NCBI RefSeq assembly: GCF_013032445.1
Contig: NZ_WQCA01000007.1
Span: forward strand, 62,001 to 126,000
Reading direction: 5' to 3'
Source of the DNA: Ruegeria arenilitoris
GTDB lineage: Bacteria; Pseudomonadota; Alphaproteobacteria; Rhodobacterales; Rhodobacteraceae
DNA length: 64,000 nucleotides
Numbering within the stretch: the stretch's first letter is position 1; every line of letters begins with the position of its first letter. Below are positions 16,876-26,990 of the stretch, one piece after another. Under the pieces are notes generated by a model, which searched no databases, was not told the origin of the DNA, and worked only from the letters and a program-made list of their open reading frames with translations. The translations under genes and the position numbers were made by a program.

Positions 16876-19800
16876 TCAGATTTCCTCGACTTCGGTCACG
16901 CCGTCCAGCGATTTGATCGCACCCTTGATCTGCGGGTTGATGGGGAAGTCCTGACCCAGATCCATCTCAACATCGCCCGGCAGACCCGGGTCCATCAGGA
17001 AGATATGGATCGGCCCCTTCGAGGCCCGCTTGGCCGCACCGGCCGCGTCCTCAAGCACCTTGGCGACGGTTGCCACCACCCCCGGCTCGTCCACGAAAAT
17101 CCGCAACCCGGTCGCTCCAGCCTCGGCCACGACTGCATCCACCGGCCCCACCGAACGGCCCAGCAGTTTCAGCTGATCGGCCTCCATCGTGGCCTCGGCG
17201 GTCAGCACCACCTGCGCGCCGGTTTCCAGAAACTCACGCGATTTCTCCAGCGTTTCAGAGAACAACGTGACCTCATAGGCCCCCGTAGGGTCCGAGAGCT
17301 GGGCGAATGCGAACCGATTGCCACGCGCGGATTTTCGTTCCTGCCGCCCGGCTACAACGCCTGCCATCTTGGCGATGAAGGGGCCAGTGCGCGCCTTTTC
17401 CGTTACTTCGTCGAGCGTCAGCACCTGCTTGCGTTTCAGCGCGGGCATATAGTCGTCCAGCGGATGACCGGACAGGTAAAAACCGATGGCCTTGAATTCT
17501 TCGCTTAGGCGTTCCGCAGGTAGCCAGTCGGGCGTGGGCGACAGGCGCGGTTCGGGCAGGTCGTCCCCAGCTTCGCCAAACAGCGACACCTGGTTCGAGT
17601 TCTTCTGATCGTGGATCGCAGCCGAATACTGCACCAGCGGATCGAGGCTTTCGAACACACGACGACGGTTCTTGTCGAGCTGATCAAAGGCTCCAGCCCT
17701 CGCCAGCATCTCCAACGGGCGCTTGCCGACTTTCTTAAGATCAACGCGACGGGCAAAGTCGAACAGGTTCACAAAAGGCTTTTCCCCGCGTCCCTCGACC
17801 ACGAGGTTCATCGCCTCAGCGCCAACATTCTTTAGCGCGCCCAGCGCGTAGACCAGTTCGCCATTCACCACGTCGAAGGTGGCCAAGGATCGGTTCACGC
17901 AAGGCGGCACATAGGGCAATTCGAGTCCCTTGCGGACCTCTTCGAAGTAAATCGCCAGCTTGTCGGTCAGGTGGATATCGCAGTTCATGACACCCGCCAT
18001 GAACTCGACCGGGTGGTTCGCCTTCAGCCAGCCGGTCTGATAGCTGACCACCGCATAGGCGGCCGCGTGGGACTTGTTGAAGCCGTAGTTGGCGAATTTC
18101 TCCAGCAGGTCGAAAACTTCGCTGGCCTTCTTGGCATCAACGCCATTCTCGCCCGCGCCCTTTTCGAATTTTGGGCGTTCGGCGTCCATCGCCTCTTTGA
18201 TCTTTTTACCCATCGCCCGGCGCAACAGGTCCGCGCCGCCGAGGCTGTATCCGGCCATAACCTGAGCGATCTGCATCACCTGTTCCTGATATACGATGAT
18301 GCCCTGCGTTTCCTCCAAGATATGGTCGATCAGCGGGTGCACCGATGTGATCTCGCGCAGGCCATTCTTGACCTCGCAATAGGTCGGGATGTTTTCCATC
18401 GGACCTGGACGATACAGCGCCACCAGGGCCACGATATCCTCGATACAGGTAGGTTTCATCCGCTTGAGCGCGTCCATCATACCCGAAGATTCCACCTGGA
18501 ACACTGCCACCGTCTTGGCTGCCGAGTAGAGCTTGTATGTCGCCTCATCGTCCAGCGGGATGGCGTTGATCTGGTTCTCGGCGCCTTCTGCCGGTTCATA
18601 AAGTTCGGTGCCGTCCGCCGCAATATGCAAGGGACGCCCGGACTTGAAGATGATGTCCATCGCGTTCTGGATCACAGTCAGCGTTTTCAGACCCAGAAAG
18701 TCGAACTTCACCAGCCCGGCCTGTTCCACCCATTTCATGTTGAACTGGGTTGCGGGCATGTCAGACCGCGGATCCTGATACAGAGGCACCAGCGCGTCCA
18801 AGGGCCGGTCGCCGATCACAACTCCCGCAGCGTGGGTCGAAGCGTTGCGCAGCAGCCCTTCGACCTGCTGACCGTAGGTGAGCAAACGGTCCACCACCTC
18901 TTCATTCCGTGCCTCTTCACGCAGGCGCGGTTCGTCTTTCAATGCCTTTTCAATCGAAACCGGTTTAACCCCTTCCACAGGGATCATCTTGGACAGCCGA
19001 TCCACCTGCCCGTAAGGCATCTGCAGAACCCTACCGATATCGCGCACAGCGGCCTTCGACAGCAACGCACCGAAGGTGATGATCTGCCCCACCTTGTCGC
19101 GCCCGTATTTCTGCTGCACATAACGGATCACTTCCTCGCGGCGGTCCATGCAGAAGTCGATATCGAAGTCGGGCATCGAGACCCGCTCGGGGTTCAGAAA
19201 CCGTTCGAACAGCAGAGAATAGCGCAGCGGGTCAAGGTCGGTGATCGTCAGCGCATAGGCCACCAGCGAACCCGCACCCGAGCCCCGCCCCGGCCCCACC
19301 GGGATATCCTCGTCCTTCGCCCATTGGATAAAGTCCGCAACAATCAGGAAGTAACCGGGGAAGCCCATCCCTTCGATGATGTCGAGTTCAAAATCCAACC
19401 GCTCCTGATATTCCTCGGGCGTCACCGCATGCGGGATCACGGCCAGTCGTTTCTGCAAGCCTTCATTCGCGATGCGGCGCAGCTCAGCCACCTCGTCATC
19501 GGCAAATTTCGGCAAGATCGGATCGCGGCGATAGGCCATGAAGGCGCAGCGTTTTGCGATCTCTACGGTGTTCTCGATGGCCTCCGGCAGGTCGGCGAAC
19601 AGGGTCACCATCTCTTGCTGCGACTTGAAATAGTGCTGCGCAGTCAGACGACGGCGACCTTCCTGCTGGTCGACATAGGCACCCTCGGCGATACAGATCA
19701 GCGCGTCATGCGCCTCGTACATGTCCGTCGTCGGGAAATAGACGTCGTTGGTGGCGACCAGAGGCAGGTTCTTGGCATAGGCCATCTCGACATGACCGCG

Positions 19801-20376
19801 CTCGGTCAAGCGTTCGGCCTCGGGCTGGCCGTCCTCGCCCGGATGGCGCTGCAGTTCGACATAGAGCCGATCCGGGAACATCGCCGCCAACCGATCAATC
19901 AAAGCCTCAGCCGCCGGGCGCTGACCTTGCTGCAGCAACATCCCAACCGGCCCGTCTGGCCCTCCAGTCAGGCAGATCAGCCCGTCCGAACGATCCGCAA
20001 GTTCCTCCAATGTGACTTGCGGTAGCTGCCCGCCCTTATCCACGTAAAGGCATGAGCTAAGCTTCATCAGGTTCTCATACCCAGCCTCGGACTGCGCCAG
20101 CAGTACCAGTGGCGCCGGCGCTTTGGGCTTTTCCCCCGGCTGCGCCTGCAAATACGTCAGGTCGACCTGACAACCCATGATCGGCTGCACCCCGGCCCCG
20201 CTGGCGGTGACCGAGAATTCCAGCGCCGAGAACATCGAATTGGTGTCCGTAACCGCGACGGCGGGCATCTCCATCTTCTCGCAAAGCGCGGGCAGCTTCT
20301 TCAGCCGCACGGCGCCTTCCAGCAGGGAATATTCGGTGTGAACACGGAGGTGAATGAATCGAGGAGAACTGCTCAT
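16876..20376 (-). CDS. dnaE: DNA polymerase III alpha subunit
   Basis: The replicative polymerase of the chromosome, 1166 residues. The N-terminal PHP domain begins FIHLRVHTEYSLLEGAVRLK. The polymerase core carries the acidic active-site motif SMPDFDIDFCMDRREEVIRY near residue 400 and the fingers region around GPGRGSGAGSLVAYAL. A helix-hairpin-helix and an OB fold follow (GVVAGRQERKSARGNRFAF near residue 1010). Length and domain order are those of standard DnaE1, not of the error-prone DnaE2. It stands alone, with 344 bases upstream that hold no gene. Confidence 0.95.
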   Translation of the reverse strand: MSSSPRFIHLRVHTEYSLLEGAVRLKKLPALCEKMEMPAVAVTDTNSMFSALEFSVTASGAGVQPIMGCQVDLTYLQAQPGEKPKAPAPLVLLAQSEAGYENLMKLSSCLYVDKGGQLPQVTLEELADRSDGLICLTGGPDGPVGMLLQQGQRPAAEALIDRLAAMFPDRLYVELQRHPGEDGQPEAERLTERGHVEMAYAKNLPLVATNDVYFPTTDMYEAHDALICIAEGAYVDQQEGRRRLTAQHYFKSQQEMVTLFADLPEAIENTVEIAKRCAFMAYRRDPILPKFADDEVAELRRIANEGLQKRLAVIPHAVTPEEYQERLDFELDIIEGMGFPGYFLIVADFIQWAKDEDIPVGPGRGSGAGSLVAYALTITDLDPLRYSLLFERFLNPERVSMPDFDIDFCMDRREEVIRYVQQKYGRDKVGQIITFGALLSKAAVRDIGRVLQMPYGQVDRLSKMIPVEGVKPVSIEKALKDEPRLREEARNEEVVDRLLTYGQQVEGLLRNASTHAAGVVIGDRPLDALVPLYQDPRSDMPATQFNMKWVEQAGLVKFDFLGLKTLTVIQNAMDIIFKSGRPLHIAADGTELYEPAEGAENQINAIPLDDEATYKLYSAAKTVAVFQVESSGMMDALKRMKPTCIEDIVALVALYRPGPMENIPTYCEVKNGLREITSVHPLIDHILEETQGIIVYQEQVMQIAQVMAGYSLGGADLLRRAMGKKIKEAMDAERPKFEKGAGENGVDAKKASEVFDLLEKFANYGFNKSHAAAYAVVSYQTGWLKANHPVEFMAGVMNCDIHLTDKLAIYFEEVRKGLELPYVPPCVNRSLATFDVVNGELVYALGALKNVGAEAMNLVVEGRGEKPFVNLFDFARRVDLKKVGKRPLEMLARAGAFDQLDKNRRRVFESLDPLVQYSAAIHDQKNSNQVSLFGEAGDDLPEPRLSPTPDWLPAERLSEEFKAIGFYLSGHPLDDYMPALKRKQVLTLDEVTEKARTGPFIAKMAGVVAGRQERKSARGNRFAFAQLSDPTGAYEVTLFSETLEKSREFLETGAQVVLTAEATMEADQLKLLGRSVGPVDAVVAEAGATGLRIFVDEPGVVATVAKVLEDAAGAAKRASKGPIHIFLMDPGLPGDVEMDLGQDFPINPQIKGAIKSLDGVTEVEEI

Positions 20377-20720
20377 ACCGCCTACGCTATCCCAGCCAGC
20401 AGCCCGGCAAAAGCAGGAACCGACGCTTTGGAACGCCTAAAAAATCATCGCGGATTATTCGGCTTTTTCAGAAGGTGCTTCGGGGTTGACCGAGCGTCGC
20501 CTGCAAAAAGCGCTTTATTTACAAGAGACTGCCATTTACACAAACGCGACATTCACAAGCAGTGCTTGCCTAATGGTGCATCATATAGGCAGTTTTTCTT
20601 GCCAGAGAACCTGCCCTGTTTCTAACATCTGATGGCAAGCTATCCGCCCGCCACTCTTTCTACGTCGCATCGAAGGAGGGCACCCAAGGGCGCAACCGGG
20701 TAAGGCGACGGGTTTCTCGA
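20377..20720. other. divergent promoter region of dnaE and xdhA
   Basis: A 344-base divergent region without a convincing open frame. It is AT-richer near 20440-20620. No riboswitch or clear inverted repeat was found by eye. The promoters of both flanking transcripts must lie here. Confidence 0.4.
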
Positions 20721-22079
20721 ATGAATATCACGTTTCTTCTGAACGGAGAGACAGTGGACCTGGCGGATGTCGATCCGACAGCGACCCTGCTGGACTGGCT
20801 GCGCGAGGATCGTGGCCTGACCGGCACCAAGGAGGGCTGCAACGAAGGCGATTGCGGCGCCTGCACCGTCATGGTGACGGATGAGGGTGGCGCCAAGGCG
20901 CTGAATTCCTGCATCCTGTTCCTACCGCAGCTACACGGCAAAGCGGTGCGCACTGTCGAAGGCGCCAGCGGCCCGAATGGAGAAGCCCATCCGGTACAGC
21001 AGGCCATGGTCGACCTGCATGGATCGCAATGCGGTTTCTGCACGCCTGGATTTGTTATGTCTATGGTTGCAGGCCATGCGAACGGCGCGACGGATCACGA
21101 CACCCAGCTTGCTGGCAACCTGTGCCGTTGCACAGGGTATGCGCCGATCATCCGCGCGGCTAAAGCGGCCGAAGAACACCCCGTTCCGGTTTGGGTGAAA
21201 GACCAGCCTGTCGCTGTGCAGGCATCGCCGATGTTGCCCGGTTCGTCCGACGAACTGGCGACAGTATTCGCCAAGAACCCGGAGGCCACTCTGGTTGCCG
21301 GGGCAACAGATGTGGGGCTGTGGGTCACCAAGCAATTGCGCGATCTGGACCCGGTGATCTTCCTAAATCGCTGCGAGGACCTGAAACAGATCACGATCAC
21401 CGAAGACGAGGTTCGGTTTGGCGCGATGGTCGATATGAACCGGATGGGAGAAGCGCTGGCTGACCTCCACCCCTCTTACGCCGAAATGATCCGCCGCTAT
21501 GCCTGCGTTCAAGTGCGCCACGCCGCGACCGTCGGCGGCAACATCGCCAATGGCTCACCCATCGGAGATAACCCGCCCGCCCTGATCGCATTGGGCGCGA
21601 CCCTGCATTTGCGCAAAGGCGACGCGCGCCGGTCGATCCCTCTGGAAGCGTTCTTCATCGACTACGGCCAGCAGGACCGCGCCCCGGGTGAGTTCGTCGA
21701 AGCCGTCAGCTTCCCGCGTCAGGCAGACCGCCTTAAAACCTACAAACTCAGCAAACGGTTCGATCAGGATATCTCGGCCGTTTGCGGGTGTTTCAATATC
21801 ACCGTTACAGACGGCACCGTCATGCACGCGCGCATCGCCTTTGGCGGCATGGCTGGTACTCCGAAACGGGCAACCAATGTCGAGGCCGCACTCATCGGTA
21901 AACCCTGGGCGCACGAGACGATTGACGCCGCGCTTCCTGCCTTTGCCGACGATTATTCACCACTCACGGACATGCGCGCCTCGGCCACCTATCGTCTGGA
22001 AACCGCCAAAGCGATGCTCGAGAGGTATTTCCTCGAAGATCAGGGCGAAGTGACCAACGTGCTGGAGGTGTCGGCATGA
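20721..22079 (+). CDS. xdhA: xanthine dehydrogenase small subunit (FeS and FAD)
   Basis: A 452-residue electron-transfer subunit of molybdenum xanthine dehydrogenase. Residues 1-80 form the plant-type 2Fe-2S domain with C40, C45 and C48 in [12 protein letters not shown]. The second 2Fe-2S domain has CGFCTPG near residue 104 and LCRCTGY near residue 135. The FAD domain begins near residue 175 ([20 protein letters not shown]), with the FAD loop [20 protein letters not shown] near residue 272. The gene overlaps xdhB by four bases. Electrons pass from the molybdenum site in XdhB to NAD through this chain. Confidence 0.94.
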   Translation: MNITFLLNGETVDLADVDPTATLLDWLREDRGLTGTKEGCNEGDCGACTVMVTDEGGAKALNSCILFLPQLHGKAVRTVEGASGPNGEAHPVQQAMVDLHGSQCGFCTPGFVMSMVAGHANGATDHDTQLAGNLCRCTGYAPIIRAAKAAEEHPVPVWVKDQPVAVQASPMLPGSSDELATVFAKNPEATLVAGATDVGLWVTKQLRDLDPVIFLNRCEDLKQITITEDEVRFGAMVDMNRMGEALADLHPSYAEMIRRYACVQVRHAATVGGNIANGSPIGDNPPALIALGATLHLRKGDARRSIPLEAFFIDYGQQDRAPGEFVEAVSFPRQADRLKTYKLSKRFDQDISAVCGCFNITVTDGTVMHARIAFGGMAGTPKRATNVEAALIGKPWAHETIDAALPAFADDYSPLTDMRASATYRLETAKAMLERYFLEDQGEVTNVLEVSA

Positions 22080-24478
22080 GCGTGACCAAACCCCTCCCCC
22101 ATGACGCCGCGCCTCTGCATGTGTCTGGTTCGGCGCGATACGTGGATGACATTCCGACGCCCAAGGACTCTCTGCATCTGGCATTTGGCCTCAGCCAGAT
22201 TGCCAAGGGCAAGATCACATCGATGGACCTGTCGGCTGTTAAAGCGGCCGAAGGCGTTGTCATGGTAATGACGGCTGAGGATTTGCCCTTCGCCAACGAT
22301 GTCTCTCCGTCCATCCATGATGAGCCTCTGCTGTCGGACGGCACCGTTCACTATATCGGTCAGCCGGTGTTTCTGGTTGTCGCCACCAGCCATCTGGCCG
22401 CCCGCAAGGCCGCACGTCTGGGCAAGATCGACTATGCCGAGGAAACGCCAATCCTGACGGTCGAAGAGGCTCTGGCCGCCGACAGCCGGTTCGAGGACGG
22501 CCCGCGCGTTTACGCCAAGGGTGATGCAGATGCGGCTATCTCTGGCGCGACCCACGTGATCGAAGGATCTTTCGAACTTGGCGGACAAGAGCACTTCTAC
22601 CTCGAAGGTCAAGCTGCGTTGGCCGTGCCTAATGAAGGCGCGGATATGCTGGTCCACAGCTCGACCCAGCACCCGACCGAGATCCAGCACAAGGTGGCCG
22701 ACGCTTTGGGCGTTCCGATGCACGCGGTCCGCGTTGAAACTCGCCGTATGGGCGGAGGATTTGGCGGCAAAGAAAGCCAAGGCAACGCTTTGGCTGTGGC
22801 TTGTGCTATAGCCGCACGTGCAACCGGCAAGGCCTGCAAGATGCGCTATGACCGCGACGATGACATGATCATCACCGGCAAGCGTCACGCCTTCCGAATT
22901 TCCTACAAGGCCGGGTTTGATGAGCATGGCCAAATTCAGGGCGTCTCGTTCCATCATTACGCGATCTGCGGCTGGGCCCAGGACCTGTCCCTGCCCGTCG
23001 CCGACCGCGCAATGCTGCATTCTGACAACGCTTATCTGCTGCCCAATGCGCGCATTGAAAGCCACCGGCTGAAGACCAACACCCAATCCGCCACCGCCTA
23101 TCGTGGGTTCGGCGGCCCTCAGGGCATGGTCGGGATCGAGCGGGTCATGGACCACGCGGCCCATGAACTGGGGTTGGATCCGGTCGAACTGCGTCGGCGC
23201 AACTATTATGAACCAGCGCACAAGGTTGCCGAGGTTGTACCGGCAGAGAAACCGTTGGGCCATCCCGATCCGCATGAGGACCTGACCAGTCGCGGTGCAG
23301 TTGAAATGGGTGACGCCCCGGTGCGCCCCCTGCCCGCTGGCGGCAATACCACGCCTTACGGCATGGAGGTCAGCGACTTTGAACTGCACGGCATGACCGA
23401 AGCGTTGCTGAAATCCAGCGACTATGCCGCGCGCAAGGCGGCCATAGAAAAATGGAACGCCGAGAACAGTGTTATCAAGAAGGGCATCGCCTTTTCTCCG
23501 GTCAAGTTCGGGATTTCATTCACGCTGACCCACCTGAACCAGGCAGGCGCACTGGTGCATGTGTATCAGGATGGCTCGGTCCACCTGAACCATGGCGGCA
23601 CCGAGATGGGTCAGGGCCTGTTCCAGAAGGTGGCTCAGGTCGCAGCGTCCCGCTTTGGTATTCCGCTGGAGATGGTGAAGATCACCGCCACAGATACCGC
23701 CAAGGTGCCGAATACCTCGGCCACAGCTGCTTCTTCGGGCAGTGACCTGAACGGTATGGCGGTGAAAGCCGCCTGCGACACGATCCGCGACCGAATGGCC
23801 GAGTATCTGGCCGAGCGTCATCAGGCCGATCCGTCAACGGTTACCTTCTCGGACGGCCACGTCTCGGTCGGCGAAGAGCGCTATACCTTCGCCGAAGCCG
23901 CCGCACTGGCCTATCAGGGGCGCATCAGCCTGTCGGCAACCGGGTTCTACAAAACACCCAAGATCGAATGGGATCGGATCGCGGGACGCGGTCGTCCGTT
24001 CTTCTACTTCGCCTACGGAGCCTCAATCACCGAGGTCGCCATAGATACGCTAACTGGCGAGAACCGCATTCTGCGCACTGATATCCTGCATGACGCGGGT
24101 GCCTCATTGAACCCGGCGCTGGATATTGGGCAGGTCGAAGGTGGCTACGTGCAAGGCGCGGGCTGGCTGACGACCGAGGAGCTGGTCTGGGACGGCAAAG
24201 GCAACCTGCGCACGCACGCGCCCTCGACCTACAAAATCCCCGCCTGTTCGGACCGACCGGATATCTTCAACGTCGCATTGTGGGATGGTGCGAACCGAGA
24301 GGACACGATCTATCGCTCCAAAGCCGTCGGAGAGCCACCGTTCATGCTGGGTATTTCCGCCTGGCTGGCCTTGTCGAATGCGGTCGCGGCCTGTGGCGAT
24401 CGCTACCCGGCGCTGAATGCTCCTGCCACGGCCGAGGAAGTCTGGCACGGCGTCCAAAGGATGAAGGGAGACATCTGA
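22076..24478 (+). CDS. xdhB: xanthine dehydrogenase molybdopterin subunit
   Basis: An 800-residue catalytic subunit that hydroxylates hypoxanthine to xanthine and then urate. The molybdopterin-binding loop [10 protein letters not shown] lies near residue 224, and [14 protein letters not shown] [20 protein letters not shown] near residue 341. The glycine-rich [16 protein letters not shown] follows near residue 506, and the catalytic Glu lies in [11 protein letters not shown] near residue 750. These features separate it from aldehyde oxidases only in part, but the small-subunit and xdhC partners make xanthine the best substrate. It overlaps xdhA by four bases and xdhC by one. Confidence 0.94.
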   Translation: MSVTKPLPHDAAPLHVSGSARYVDDIPTPKDSLHLAFGLSQIAKGKITSMDLSAVKAAEGVVMVMTAEDLPFANDVSPSIHDEPLLSDGTVHYIGQPVFLVVATSHLAARKAARLGKIDYAEETPILTVEEALAADSRFEDGPRVYAKGDADAAISGATHVIEGSFELGGQEHFYLEGQAALAVPNEGADMLVHSSTQHPTEIQHKVADALGVPMHAVRVETRRMGGGFGGKESQGNALAVACAIAARATGKACKMRYDRDDDMIITGKRHAFRISYKAGFDEHGQIQGVSFHHYAICGWAQDLSLPVADRAMLHSDNAYLLPNARIESHRLKTNTQSATAYRGFGGPQGMVGIERVMDHAAHELGLDPVELRRRNYYEPAHKVAEVVPAEKPLGHPDPHEDLTSRGAVEMGDAPVRPLPAGGNTTPYGMEVSDFELHGMTEALLKSSDYAARKAAIEKWNAENSVIKKGIAFSPVKFGISFTLTHLNQAGALVHVYQDGSVHLNHGGTEMGQGLFQKVAQVAASRFGIPLEMVKITATDTAKVPNTSATAASSGSDLNGMAVKAACDTIRDRMAEYLAERHQADPSTVTFSDGHVSVGEERYTFAEAAALAYQGRISLSATGFYKTPKIEWDRIAGRGRPFFYFAYGASITEVAIDTLTGENRILRTDILHDAGASLNPALDIGQVEGGYVQGAGWLTTEELVWDGKGNLRTHAPSTYKIPACSDRPDIFNVALWDGANREDTIYRSKAVGEPPFMLGISAWLALSNAVAACGDRYPALNAPATAEEVWHGVQRMKGDI

Positions 24479-25413
24479 TGGGATTTGATCGAGAGGCTTT
24501 GAGGGAGGCGGTCAAAACCCACGGGAAAGTCACCCGGGTGGTCATCGCTGCGATCAAGGGGTCATCCCCGCGCGAGGTCGGTGCTGCAATGCTTGTTTGG
24601 GAGAACGGCCAAAGCGGGACCATCGGAGGCGGCACGCTGGAGTTTCAGGCGGCTGAGGCCGCGCGAGCGCAGACGATGCCAGCCCGCCTGACACATCACG
24701 CGCTTGGCCCCGACATGGGTCAATGCTGCGGCGGTGCTGTTTCGCTGCTGAGCGAGATCTATGACCAAGAGGCGGTGAATACGCTCGACGATACCGTAAT
24801 CGCACGATCCCCGTCTGGCGGCGACATGCCTCTGTCGGCTAAACGCCTGTTGGCGGCCGCACGCGGTCAAGGGATCGCGCCCGAACCACAACTGGTCGAC
24901 GGTTGGATGGTTGAGCCGGTCCACAAACCGGCCCGCCATCTGTGGATCTGGGGCGCGGGTCATGTCGGCCGCGCACTGGTGGACGTTCTGTCCCCCCTGC
25001 CCGATCTGGCAATCACCTGGGTCGACACCGGACCCGAGCGATTTCCAGACACGGTTCCAGCCGGCGTGACAGTGGTTCCAGCCGCAAAACCGGCGGAACT
25101 GGTGCGCCATGCTCCACACAATGCCGAGCATCTTGTGCTTACTTATTCACACAATCTGGATTTAGAACTGTGCAACCGGCTGCTTTCGCATGATTTCCAC
25201 TTTGCTGGCCTGATCGGCTCGGCTACGAAATGGGCGCGATTCCGGTCGCGGCTGGCGGCCCTTGGGCATTCGCCCGAACGGATCAGCCGGATCACCTGTC
25301 CAATCGGTGATCCCGGCTTGGGCAAACACCCGCAGATGATCGCCGTTGGCGTCGCCGCGCAGCTTTTGCGCCCGGCCCGACAGAACGAGTTAAAGAAGGA
25401 CCTGAGCGCGTGA
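24478..25413 (+). CDS. xdhC: xanthine dehydrogenase accessory protein
   Basis: A 311-residue chaperone that binds molybdenum cofactor, helps its sulfuration and inserts it into XdhB. The N-terminal part shows RVVIAAIKGSSPREVGAAML and GTIGGGTLEFQA; the C-terminal Rossmann-like domain shows LWIWGAGHVGRALVDVL near residue 160 and FAGLIGSATKWARFRSRLA near residue 243. CCGG in MGQCCGGAVSLL near residue 83 is the conserved cysteine site. The ATG overlaps the xdhB stop by one base, and its stop overlaps the next ABC gene by four, tying cofactor loading and transport into one transcript. Confidence 0.92.
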   Translation: MGFDREALREAVKTHGKVTRVVIAAIKGSSPREVGAAMLVWENGQSGTIGGGTLEFQAAEAARAQTMPARLTHHALGPDMGQCCGGAVSLLSEIYDQEAVNTLDDTVIARSPSGGDMPLSAKRLLAAARGQGIAPEPQLVDGWMVEPVHKPARHLWIWGAGHVGRALVDVLSPLPDLAITWVDTGPERFPDTVPAGVTVVPAAKPAELVRHAPHNAEHLVLTYSHNLDLELCNRLLSHDFHFAGLIGSATKWARFRSRLAALGHSPERISRITCPIGDPGLGKHPQMIAVGVAAQLLRPARQNELKKDLSA

Positions 25414-26927
25414 CCACTCCACTTTTAAGCTTGCAAGGGCTGACCAAAGCCTATCCCGGCGTCGTGGCCAATGATCAGGTGTCCTTTGACATCGGTGAAG
25501 GCGAAGTCCACGCCCTGCTGGGCGAAAACGGCGCGGGGAAATCCACGCTGGTCAAGATGATCTACGGTCTGGTGAAGCCCGACAGCGGCACCATGCTGCT
25601 GCGCGGCCAACCCTTTGCGCCGCCCGAGCCCCGCGCGGCAAGATCCGACGGAATCGCGATGGTTTTTCAGCATTTCTCGTTGTTTGACGCGCTGAACGTG
25701 GCCGAAAACATCGCGCTAGGCATGGAGAACCCACCGCCAATGGGTGATCTCGCCTCGCGCATTCGCGAAGTGTCCGAAAACTACGGCTTGCCGCTGGACC
25801 CCTTCCGTACCGTTGGCGACCTCTCCGCAGGTGAACGCCAACGGGTCGAGATCATCCGCTGCCTGTTGCAGGATCCCAAGCTGTTGATCATGGACGAGCC
25901 GACTTCGGTTCTAACACCTCAAGAGGTTGATATCCTGTTTGAGACCCTGAACAAACTGAGGTCCGAAGGTACTTCGATCCTCTATATCTCGCACAAGCTG
26001 GAAGAAATCCGGACCCTGTGCGACCACGCCACGATCCTGCGTCTGGGTAAGAACGTGGGTGAATGTATTCCGTCCGAGACTTCGGCCCGCGACATGGCCG
26101 AGATGATGGTTGGTTCGACCCTGCAGACACCAGAGCGTTCCGGTCGCGAGTTCGGCGAAGTTGCTCTGGACGTTAGCGGGCTGTCAGTGCCGTCGCCGTC
26201 GGAATTCGGTACTGCGCTACGTAATGTCCACATGACCGTCCGCAAGGGCGAGGTCCTGGGCATCGGCGGCGTTGCGGGCAACGGGCAGGATGAATTGCTG
26301 GGCGTTCTTTCGGGCGAGATTCAGACAACCGCCGACGCGATCAAGTTCAACAAACAGCCCATTGGCAAACTCGGTCCGACAGCTCGGCGGAAACTGGGCG
26401 TATTGACCGCACCGGAGGAACGCTTGGGCCATGCGGCAGCACCGGATATGAGCCTGACCGAAAACGCCCTGCTTACCGGGTCGGTGCGCGAGGGGCTGGA
26501 AAGCAACGGGTTCCTGAAATGGGCCGAGACCAAGAGCTTTGCCGAGAAGATCATCAGCGCTTTTGACGTTCGTACGCCGGGGCCAGAGAACGCAGCGCGG
26601 TCGCTGTCCGGCGGCAACCTGCAGAAATTTGTGATCGGTCGCGAAGTCCTGCAGAACCCGGACGTTCTGGTGGTGAACCAGCCGACATGGGGTGTGGATG
26701 CGGCAGCGGCGGCGTCGATCCGGCAGGCCATTCTTGACCTGGCAGCCAAGGGAACCGCGGTCATCTGCATCAGCCAGGACTTGGACGAGTTGATGGAGAT
26801 CTCGGACAGCTTCGCGGCCCTGAACGAAGGCCGCCTGAGCGCCCCGCGCCCGACCACAGGCCTGACGGTCGATGAGATCGGCCTGATGATGGGTGGCGCG
26901 CACGGCATGGAGGTGGCGCATGTGTGA
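25410..26927 (+). CDS. ABC transporter ATP-binding protein, nucleoside/purine type
   Basis: A 505-residue protein with two ATPase domains, as in the Bmp/NupO and RbsA-type importers. The first has Walker A GENGAGKSTL near residue 37, signature LSAGERQRVE near residue 140 and Walker B LLIMDEPTS near residue 161. The second has a degenerate Walker A (GVAGNGQDELL near residue 290) and signature LSGGNLQKFV. The family takes up sugars or nucleosides; coupling to xdhABC and to a BMP lipoprotein points to purine nucleosides or bases. Start GTG overlaps xdhC. Confidence 0.9.
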   Translation: MTTPLLSLQGLTKAYPGVVANDQVSFDIGEGEVHALLGENGAGKSTLVKMIYGLVKPDSGTMLLRGQPFAPPEPRAARSDGIAMVFQHFSLFDALNVAENIALGMENPPPMGDLASRIREVSENYGLPLDPFRTVGDLSAGERQRVEIIRCLLQDPKLLIMDEPTSVLTPQEVDILFETLNKLRSEGTSILYISHKLEEIRTLCDHATILRLGKNVGECIPSETSARDMAEMMVGSTLQTPERSGREFGEVALDVSGLSVPSPSEFGTALRNVHMTVRKGEVLGIGGVAGNGQDELLGVLSGEIQTTADAIKFNKQPIGKLGPTARRKLGVLTAPEERLGHAAAPDMSLTENALLTGSVREGLESNGFLKWAETKSFAEKIISAFDVRTPGPENAARSLSGGNLQKFVIGREVLQNPDVLVVNQPTWGVDAAAAASIRQAILDLAAKGTAVICISQDLDELMEISDSFAALNEGRLSAPRPTTGLTVDEIGLMMGGAHGMEVAHV

Positions 26928-26936
26928 TCTGCAGCG

Positions 26937-26972
26937 TCGCCTTCGGCGAGAGTATTTACAAAAAGATGAAGA
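26937..26972 (+). promoter_or_regulatory. hairpin plus AT-rich tail between ABC genes
   Basis: A short hairpin, TCGCC/GGCGA with a TTC loop (26937-26949), is followed by AGTATTTACAAAAAGATGAAG. I recall very similar hairpin, TATTT and AAGATGAAG sequences between or after genes in many Rhodobacteraceae. It may tune mRNA stability between the ATPase and permease cistrons. This is visible in sequence; the function is inferred. Confidence 0.35.
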
Positions 26973-26990
26973 AAGCAGGGGTATGAGCAG

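Noticed and set aside
17971..20025. A 684-codon open frame opposite dnaE.
   Set aside because: It lies entirely antisense to a confidently identified gene and is rich in His, Arg and Gln, typical of shadow frames in GC-rich DNA.
22040..23389. A 449-codon open frame opposite xdhB.
   Set aside because: Antisense shadow of xdhB with no family motif.
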